Part shown: positions 56,491 through 64,000 of the stretch, piece after piece
Numbering within the stretch: position 1 is the stretch's first letter
Layout of the letters: each line of letters begins with the position of its first letter
From: Bromus sterilis
Taxonomy: Eukaryota; Streptophyta; Magnoliopsida; Poales; Poaceae
Reading direction: 5' to 3'
Assembly (NCBI GenBank): GCA_950022295.1
Contig: OX465599.1
Location: forward strand, 286,585,501 to 286,649,500
Length of the DNA: 64,000 nt
Notes under the pieces: model-generated
The model's input: the letters and a program-made list of their open reading frames with translations, nothing else
Told to the model about the DNA's origin: nothing
The model's database searches: none
Program-made: the position numbers and the translations under genes

Positions 56491-58146
56491 TGATACGTCC
56501 CAAACGTATCTATAATTTCTGCTTGCTCCATGCATATTTTGTGTGACTTTGCCATGTTTTGATTGAACTTTCATACACTTTTGAGCATATTTGGACTAAC
56601 CTATTAACTCAATGCACCCAGTTGTCAGTTCCTGTTTTCTGCTGTTTTGTATTTCAGGTTTTCCGGCCATTAAAAGTCTCCAAAAATTCCGGAAAAAATT
56701 ATATAAAAAATCAGCGTCCCGGAAGCCTCTGTAATCACCAAGGAAGGAAGGGAGGGCCACCACAGGGACTCCAGAAGGGTCCCTGGCGCGGCCCCACCCT
56801 AGGCCACGCCGGGCACCCTCCTGGCTGCCATGTGGCCCCTCTCGGTGCCCCCTTTGGCCTATATTTACCCCTCATGACGGAAACACCTAAGACGGATCTG
56901 CTATTCCCATTCTCCTCTTTGTACCGCCGCCGCCGCCATTTCAAGATCGGGGATGCCAGGAGAAGCTGCCCTGGCACCCTGCCAGAAGGAGGAACCCCCT
57001 CCGGGAGACCATCCATCTCCATGGACGCCACCCGGATGTGCCGTGAGTAGTTCCCCTTGGACCATGGGCCCGTGACCAGTAGCTATGTGATGTACTCCTC
57101 CCCTCTTTGTGCTTTCACTTTCGAGACCTCGTGAGCTGCCTCACATGATCGAGGCACCTTTGTAATTTTCTATGTTGCTATGCTGAGTTTGCTGGGATCT
57201 GATGGATTATGAGATTATGTTCAGATTGTGATGAGTAATATATTTGGTTCTCTTGTGTTCTTTAGTAAATTCTTGCATGTTCTCCGTTGCCGTATTTTAC
57301 TTTGGCCAAGTGATTTGTTGCAACTCCAAGAGGGAGCGTTATGCTTGATTGTGGGTTCATCCCCTTGATATCTAGCTTGAGTGACAGAAACATGAGACTA
57401 GGGGATGTGTTGTTGCCACCAGGGATAAAAACAACGGTGCTTGTACCTGCGGGTGCAAGGATTGTTTACTTTACGCAAAGTTCTTTTAATGCAGTTGTCT
57501 GTTAATTTGAGTTTACACTTTGGGTGGGATTCACAACTTAATACCAGCGATATGTTCTGGATAGATATCTCAAGGTGTATGATTCGTAGTAGATGCAGAT
57601 GGATTTCGGTCTACTTACCTTGGCGTACTGCCCATTTCTTGTGAGCCTCTTCCCTTCTTTTGTAGCATAGTTAGCATTGCAGTGTGTTTATAATCATGTC
57701 AATTGCCCAGCTGTGATTTGTTTACCTCGCTAGCATTTTTATCGTCTTTTGGGAGAGAGACATCACTAGTGAACATCACGGGACCTCGGTCTATATTCAC
57801 ACCATTGTTTACACCCTCAATTTACTTTCAGTTCTTTCTTTCAGTTGCACTATTATCTCTTGTGTTGATCCTTTGTAAACAGCAAGGCCGGAGGAATTGA
57901 CAACTCCTATGTACTCGCTGGGAGCAAAGTTATTTGTTTCTATGTGGAGGTCACGACAACCGCCCAATTTCTGGCACCGTTAGCCCGAAGTAATTTCTAG
58001 CGCCGTTGTCACCTTCTTGTATTCTTGCGATTCCTACTGGAGACGAACCTTGGTATCTTCACCGAGGGAAATTTGCTGGTACGCTACATCTCACCTTCCA
58101 CTTGGGGTAACCAACAAGAAGTGAGGGAACTACCCTCACCGTATCA
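56491..58146 (+). repeat. 5' LTR of E6 (1,656 bp)
   Basis: It starts TGATACGTCCC and ends CACCGTATCA. It is close in length and sequence to 29000-30654. TATATTTA is at 56870-56877. Frames such as 56559-57050 are unsupported. Confidence 0.92.
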
Positions 58147-58156
58147 AGCCAATTTT

Positions 58157-58174
58157 TGGCGCCGTTGCCGGGGA
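58157..58174 (+). other. Primer binding site, tRNA-Asp type (E6)
   Basis: TGGCGCCGTTGCCGGGGA begins ten bases after the 5' LTR. It is the same primer site as E4. Confidence 0.92.
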
Positions 58175-58315
58175 CTCCAGTCTACAAGATAGGGGAGTTG
58201 CACACTATCTTTTATCTTTGCTTTTTATTCTTGTTAGTTTACCTTTCAGTCTTTACTTTTGTGTCCCTTATAAAAAATACCAAAAATACATATTACCTTT
58301 TTAGTAGTTACCACT

Positions 58316-59127
58316 ATGGCTGGTCCTTTTGCCTTTGGTGAGGCAGACGTACTTACCTTTACTCAGAGAGGTGGTGAAAGTCTGAAAGATGCTTGGTATA
58401 GAATTAATGATTCTCAAACAAGGGCCACCAAGAAGCAATCCACAACTATCCTGCTTAGAAATTTTTATGTTGGGATTACTTCTTGGAATAGGTTTGTTTT
58501 AGACACTGCTATCAATGGGAACTCTATAGAGGCTCCAGTTTGGTAATCCCTTAATATAATTGAAAATCTTGTTGGAAGTCTCCCCATTGCTAGTATTAAG
58601 GAGGACATTACTCTAGCTCACATTATGGGAAAACTTAAAAAATAGAGTTAGAGATGCCAAGTATCAATAAAGTAAATGAGTTTGATCATAAGATTCAATG
58701 GAATTTGAATAGGCTAGATAGCTCCATGCAAAAAATTATCAAAACTTTGGAGACTATTAAATCCCTTGATGAGAAGTCTTCTAGAATAGAGAAGATTGAG
58801 GAAGTTATTGAAACTCTAGGAACTACCTTTTCCTCAATCAAAACCAAAAAGGATGAAACTCCGGCAAGAAAGAAACCCAAGTTCGTTTACGTCCCTAAGG
58901 TTACTCGAGCTAAAGCTAACACACCTATGGCCAAAAGAGTTGAAACAGTGAAGACTTTGGAGGAGATACATATCTTTAATTTTGAAACTCCATTTGATTT
59001 TCCTCCCTTTGATTTTATCCATAGAAGAATTTTTATTCGGCCTTTATTTGAGAAACCTCTTAACACTAGTTGTACTATTGAAGAGCCTTTTGATGATCTT
59101 GATAATGGATCAATTGATACAACTTGA
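58316..59127 (+). pseudogene. Decayed gag-like ORF of E6
   Basis: It starts MAGPFAFGEAD and carries a Gag-like region (ESLKDAWYRIND, LLRNFYVGITSWNRF). TAA at 58544-58546 interrupts it. The same frame then runs to TAG at about 58643-58645. A one-base slip in a run of A residues just before that stop would join it to the next open frame, 58654-59127. That frame encodes a lysine/glutamate-rich, coiled-coil-like stretch (IIKTLETIKSLDEKS) and ends in an acidic tail. No CCHC, protease or polymerase follows. The total would have been about 270 residues. Confidence 0.75.
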
Positions 59128-62043
59128 TCTTTTGCTTTAAGCCTAGCTAATGGCTTTAAAGAAGCGCTTTCGGGAGGCAGCCCGCAATGAATTTATGTTT
59201 TCCTTTTTGTTTTTCTTCTGTCCTTAGTGGTCTTGATGATTTTTACTACTATAGAAACATCATTGTATCTTTACTTTTCAAGCTTTGTGCCAATTATAGC
59301 CTCATATGACAAGGGAAGTGAAAGTTGTGACAGGCTGTCCAGAAAACAGATTTTGTCCTCATGACGAAAAAAATCGTAGAAAATTACCAGTTCATCTTTT
59401 TGAGCTGAATTTTTGACACAAAGTGCTCTATACAATCACGGAACTTTCGTATGTTCTGAGTTTCTTTATTTGAGTTGCGGAAGTTCCCCTAAAAAATTCT
59501 TTACTACCTGTTGTTCTCTTTTTCACAGATTCTGCCACGTTTTGTCTCTCCTAATTTTTGCAAACCTTAAGCTTGCTTTTTCTTTGCAAAAAAATATTTT
59601 TGGAAATCTTGAGAAATAGTAGCTCTTCAAGAATATATTTATTTTCAGTAGAGTAAAATTATTTTAATAGGGTACTAACCTCTATAATGAGTTTACAATA
59701 AGTTATGTATGAAGGGAGTTTTCAAGTGTGCGATGGAAGATGATGAAAGAAGATCCTGGAGTGTCAAACGCTCAAGCTTGGGGATGCCCATGTGCACCCC
59801 CAATAAATATTCAAGGAGACTCAAGCGTCTAAGATTGTGGATGCTCCCGTGCATCCCCTTCTTCTCAACAATTATCAGTTCGTCCCTCGTTTCACTATAT
59901 TTTTATCACTTCATGCGTTATGTGCTATGCTTGGAGAGTCTCGCTCTTTACTTTTCTTAGGTTTGTTTTTGCTTTGTTTGCTGTTATAACAAGTTAGACC
60001 CCAGATTTCTTTTGTGTGGGAGAGAAACACGCTCTGTTTGAACTAGAACTCCCCATAGGATTTTCATGCTTATTTCCTTAGTTGTGAGTTGTTCTTTTTC
60101 TTTTCTTAGCTGCTACCCTGTTTAGTTGTTGTGCTTTAGTTTTCTTCTAGAGCTTTTGTTTTGTCTTAGGTTGAACTTTCTATAGGTTGCATGTTTTATC
60201 TTGTTAGAGAGTTTGCCTGTTGCACTGAGTTTTGTGTCTTGACTAGAAAGTAGGTAGTTGAAGTTGCTATTCTCTTTGTAGTAGTAACTTGCAATAGTTT
60301 TGAGGTATTGACTAGAGTAATGTTTGAACTTTTGGTGTCAAGAGCTTGAGCCTATTAGTGATAGATGTCGTATTTTGGGCAATCCGCGTGATTTTCAAAA
60401 ACCAAAAAATCCCTGTTGAGAACTCTAGCTACTAGATGGATCACTAACCTCTGGAGGGTTCGAATATTAGAGTACACTCACGTACCATGAGTCGATGATG
60501 CGCAAGGATAACCAAACCCCCATACACTCCTCCTCGGGGTACTTGTCTCTTTGTGAACCTCCTAATTAGATTGAGAGTTACCGATAATAAGTGCATGAGT
60601 TCTTCGGACTAATGTGAGTATTCGAAAGTTGACACTTCCACCCACCTATACTTTTTCTAGCCTCTTCGGTACCGTGCATTGCCCTTTCTCACCTCGAGAG
60701 TTGGCGCATACTTCGCCGGTGCATCCAAACCCTTGGCACGATACGCTTTGTCATCATAAGCCTCCTTATATATTTCCTCAAAACAGCCACCATACCTACC
60801 TACAAGGCATTTCCATAGCCTTTCCGAGATACATTGCCATGCAACATCCACCTTCTCATGACTTGATCTTCATGTCATACATGCTACTTGCTTGATCGAT
60901 GAGCCGCATGCTAGTTGGGCCTTGCCCTAATCATTGATACATGACGCGCTAGTATCAATGCATATCCTGCTACCCTGGCAGAGGCATACATTTGCATCAT
61001 GATAGTTACATCTTCTTTATGTGAGTACCTTTGTAAAGTGTGAAAGATCTCCTATATTCTTGTAAAATATAGAGTGTTTCCCCTAAAGTGAGGAAAATAT
61101 CCCAAAGAGGACAAAATCAAAAGATCCCAAAGAGGAGAAATGAGAGTTAAATAGAAAGAGCCATTAAGGCCACCAAAAAAATACAAAAAATAGAAAAAGG
61201 AGAAAAAGAAAAATAAAAAAGAGAGAAGGGGGCACACTACTATTCCTTTTGAGATATCCACACTAGTACTTCATCCTATATCCCTTGTACTCCATAGAGA
61301 TCATCATACATGCATATAGCTATGTGGGGACCCTTCACACTATATAACTTGGCTTGTATATTCCAATGATGAGCCTCCTCAAAAGAGCTCTAGGTCTTCA
61401 TGAGCAAGCAAGTTAGATGCACCCCCACTAGTTCCCTTGGAGAGCTTTTAGCTCACATGTCCATCCGTTGCATGGCAATCCCTACTCCTCACATCATATC
61501 TATCATATGGCCTTCTCTCGCCTATGATTGTCCTCTTTGATGTGAGCCTTTCACACCTTTTTGTCTTCCTCCTCCACCTTCTTTCTGTTTCTCCTTTTAG
61601 GTGTCAACTTTCTTGCTCACGCGCATCCATTGCATGAGTGCTCAAAATATCGAAAGGGAGTGGATCAGTTTCACTTGTACCTGGCTAGTGGTCTGGGGAT
61701 GAGTCCAGATAAGAATCCAAAGGAGACCAAGTGTGAAACTTCAGTAGATAGTAGTTCTGAACAATATATTTTTTATCTCGTATTCCCATATCCCTCTTCT
61801 TGCACGCAAACACCATCTGGAGACATTCGAGTCACCGACAGCGAGAGCTCTTGCACCCTTTGTTCTTTTGTTACTTGTGTCAATACTTATATAGACTCTT
61901 GCTTGTTAAGACTTGAATTGAGTTGCATGCTTTGATTACTTTACTTAAAAGTCGTTATATGGTTGTGTGGCACGTCACCACAAAAATTATGCTTGTTATC
62001 ATTTCCCTACTCGAGGACGAGCAGGAATTAAGCTTGGGGATGT
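59128..62043 (+). other. Non-coding internal region of E6
   Basis: About 2.9 kb without recognisable coding sequence. Its right two-thirds align with E0b (30655-31780 and 55161-55974). An internal polypurine-like sequence, CAAGCTTGGGGATGCCC (about 59773-59789), resembles the true tract AAGCTTGGGGATGT before the 3' LTR. Small frames (such as 60614-60895 and 61561-61935) are unsupported. Confidence 0.7.
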
Positions 62044-63107
62044 TGATACGTCCCAAACGTATCTATAATTTCTGCTTGCTCCATGCATGTTTTGTGTGAC
62101 TTTGCCATGTTTTGCTTGAACTTTCATACACTTTTGAGCATATTTGGACTAACCTATTAACTCAGTGCATCCAGTTGACAGTTCCTGTTTTCTGCTGTTT
62201 TTGTATTTCAGGTTTTCCGGCCATTAAAAGTGCTCCAAAAATTCCGGAATTTTTTTATAAAAAATTAGCGTCCCGGAAGCCTCCGGAATCACCAAGGGAG
62301 GAAGGGAGGTCCACCACAGGGACTCCAGAAGGTCCCTGGCACGGCCCCACCCTAGGCCGCGCCGGGCACCCTCCTGCCTGTCCTGTGGCCCCTCTCAGTG
62401 CCCCCTTTGGCCTATATTTACCCCCTGTGGCCCCTCCTGGCTTGTAACCGCAGTTGCAATGATTGTTTACTTTACGCAAAGTGCTTTTTAATGCGGTTGT
62501 CTGTTGCTTTGGGTTTACACTTTGGGTGGGGCTCGCAACTTAATACCAGCGAGGTGTTCTGGATAGGCATCTCAAGGTGGATGATTAGTAGTAGATGCAG
62601 TTGGATTTCAGTCTACTTATTTTAGCGTATCTCCCATGCTTTTGAGCCTCGTCCTTTCTTTGTAGCATAGTTAGCATTGCGGTGCGTTTTTAATCCAGTC
62701 AATTGCCCAGCTGTAATTTGTTTACCTCGCATAGCTGTTTTATCGTCTTTTGGGAGAGAGACATCACTAGTGAACATCACGGGACCCCGGTCCATATTCT
62801 CATCACTGTTTACACGCTCTTTTATTTTCTGCTTTTACTTTCTAGTTGCTATTATCATTATCATTATTATGTGTTGCGTTGATCCTTTGTGAACAACAAG
62901 GCCAGAGAGATTGACAACCTCTCTGTACTCGTTGGGAAGCAAAGTTAATTGTGTCGTGTGCAGGTCCACGTCAATTGCGCCGTTGACACCTACCTATCAT
63001 CTCCGGAGTCCTACTGGAGACAAACCTTAGTTTCTTCACCGAGGGAAATTTGCCGCTACACTACATCTCACCTTCCACTTGGGGTAACCAACGAGGAGAG
63101 AGTATCA
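62044..63107 (+). repeat. 3' LTR of E6, internally deleted
   Basis: It starts TGATACGTCCC and ends near GAGTATCA. Compared with the 5' LTR it lacks roughly 570 bp after about 62424 (the part after the TATA-like CCTATATTTA). Its last 150 bp are markedly different from the 5' LTR. Confidence 0.8.
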
Positions 63108-63137
63108 TTCACCGAGGGAAATTTGCCGCTACGCTAC
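63108..63137 (+). repeat. 30-bp direct repeat beyond the E6 3' end
   Basis: TTCACCGAGGGAAATTTGCC and the following ten bases repeat 63035-63064 with one mismatch. The source is either a partial tandem duplication or the residue of another LTR copy. Confidence 0.7.
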
Positions 63138-63431
63138 CACTACTAGGAAAAGGAATTATAGTGGCGTCCTTTGAAATGCGCCACTAAGGACAAGCCACTA
63201 ATAAGGCCTTAATAGTGGCGCATTTGAAATGCGCTACCCCTAAAACTCTTATGTGTGGCGCATTTCGAAATGAACCACCCCTAAGACTCTTATGGGTGGC
63301 GCGTTTCCATAAGAGTCTTAGGGGTGGCGCATTCTGAAAATGCGCACTATTAAAAAAGTTAAATTTTGAATTTTGAATCTGGATCTGGAAAACAATTTTT
63401 TAATTTTATTTTTATTATTTTTTTTAATTTT
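63138..63431 (+). mobile_element. End of a CACTA DNA transposon, truncated by E5
   Basis: CACTACTAGGAAAAGG is a classic CACTA terminus (established knowledge). Sub-terminal repeats of the type GTGGCGCATTT...AAATGCGCCAC recur in both orientations, as usual for CACTA ends. The other end and any transposase are outside the window or lost. Confidence 0.75.
63275..63327. repeat. Perfect 20-bp inverted repeat in the CACTA end
   Basis: The arms 63275-63294 and 63308-63327 (CCACCCCTAAGACTCTTATG and its complement) flank a 13-base loop. Confidence 0.92.
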
Positions 63432-64000
63432 TGTCGGGACCCGGGGTTAGCGTATGCAAGTCCAGTTAAGACATAGTCATATGGAGAGCCGAGAACCGTA
63501 CCCACTTGTCTAAGCAGACAAGGCCAAGCACAGAACGTTCTCGGAGAGCATCGTACGTGAGGGGCATCCCATCCAGGCCGGATGATCAACTGAGATGGGC
63601 CCTCATCGTCCGCACACAAGTCTAATGATATGGGTGATGAGCTCCCATATTCAAAGACAAGTCGCCTCAACCATACTATCGACTATCTCATAACTCTTAC
63701 ATAGACTTACTCCAGCCCGATCACTTAGTCGGGGTCTAGGGAGGGCTCGATAATACCACAAAGTGTGCACGAGACGGAGTCTCGAACAATCGCGTCGCGA
63801 TGCCCCAAGATGCGCACATCTAAGGGCCACTTGGTGTATGAAAGACCGCCAGCCAGATCACAACTAAGGTCTCGAAAACCCATACAGAGTCATCCATGTT
63901 ATAAACATACACGCAGCACACATGCCTTGTATGAACAGCAGGTACCATTGCAATTCTCTACAAAGTATACATTTTTATTGATAACTCTTATAGAGTGCAC
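63432..64000 (-). mobile_element. E5: LTR of a fourth chromovirus copy, cut by window end
   Basis: It starts TGTCGGGACCCGGGG and aligns throughout with the starts of the E3 LTRs (31972 and 41977). It lies in the same orientation as E3. The rest of the element lies beyond the window. Confidence 0.92.

Larger units (their letters stand above)
56491..63107 (+). mobile_element. E6: non-autonomous LTR element
   Basis: It has a 5' LTR (56491-58146), a tRNA-Asp primer site, a short decayed gag, about 2.9 kb of non-coding DNA, a polypurine tract and a 3' LTR that is internally deleted. There is no protease, RT or integrase. Its left edge interrupts the E0b LTR, but no 5-bp duplication is visible (CTCCA on the left, TTCAC on the right) and its two LTRs are unusually divergent. 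The unit may therefore be a recombinant. Confidence 0.8.

Noticed and set aside
61561..61935. 124-codon frame as a secreted peptide gene
   Set aside because: It begins with a hydrophobic run, but it lies in the non-coding 3' region of E6. The homologous stretch in E0b (about 55495-55870) is not open in the same way.

Overview
The window is plant nuclear DNA made almost entirely of nested LTR retrotransposons. A large grass genome of the wheat/barley tribe (Triticeae) is the best fit. The grounds are a Copia LTR that opens like the BARE/WIS/Angela group (TGTAGGAGATATGCCCTAG), Athila-type LTRs that open TGATACGTC, 14-kb chromoviruses with 4-kb LTRs, and insertion into insertion. I recognise no host gene, tRNA, rRNA or CRISPR array. 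The exact species and element family names cannot be fixed from sequence alone.

Layout. (1) Positions 1-28298: chromovirus E1 (Ty3/gypsy, + strand), cut by the left window edge. Two elements sit inside it. A truncated Copia element C1 (2437-7510, target duplication CTACC) interrupts the extra ORF ahead of gag. A second chromovirus of the same family, E2 (9223-20569, minus strand, duplication CCCAA), interrupts gag. (2) 28299-31780 and 55161-56490: remnants of two non-autonomous elements with TGATACG...GTATCA LTRs (E0a and its host E0b). (3) 31781-55155: Athila-like, probably non-autonomous element E4 (minus strand, duplication GGGGG). Its left LTR is split by a complete 14,045-bp chromovirus E3 (31972-46016, minus strand, duplication GGTAG). 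(4) 56491-63107: a non-autonomous element E6 (+) with a tRNA-Asp-type primer site and a decayed gag. (5) 63138-63431: one end of a CACTA DNA transposon, cut by a fourth chromovirus copy, E5, at 63432, which runs off the window.

The chromovirus family (E1, E2, E3, E5) has 3.7-4.1 kb LTRs, an initiator-Met-type primer site, one Gag-Pol frame (gag, CCHC, protease, RT, RNase H, integrase, chromodomain) and a separate 259-codon ORF between primer site and gag, called ORF0 here. The leader ahead of ORF0 has a conserved TATA-like sequence and what looks like a small intron ending exactly at the ORF0 ATG. ORF0 is intact in E3 and was intact in E1 before C1 landed. It is the most interesting undescribed coding unit here.

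All gag-pol frames are broken. E2, E3 and the gag-pro frame of E4 carry stop codons mostly explained by C-to-T change at methylatable sites. E1 has a stop, a frameshift, another stop and a deletion. Order of insertion from nesting: E0b, then E0a, E4 and E6 (E6 boundaries are not clean); E1 into E0a; C1 and E2 into E1; E3 into E4.
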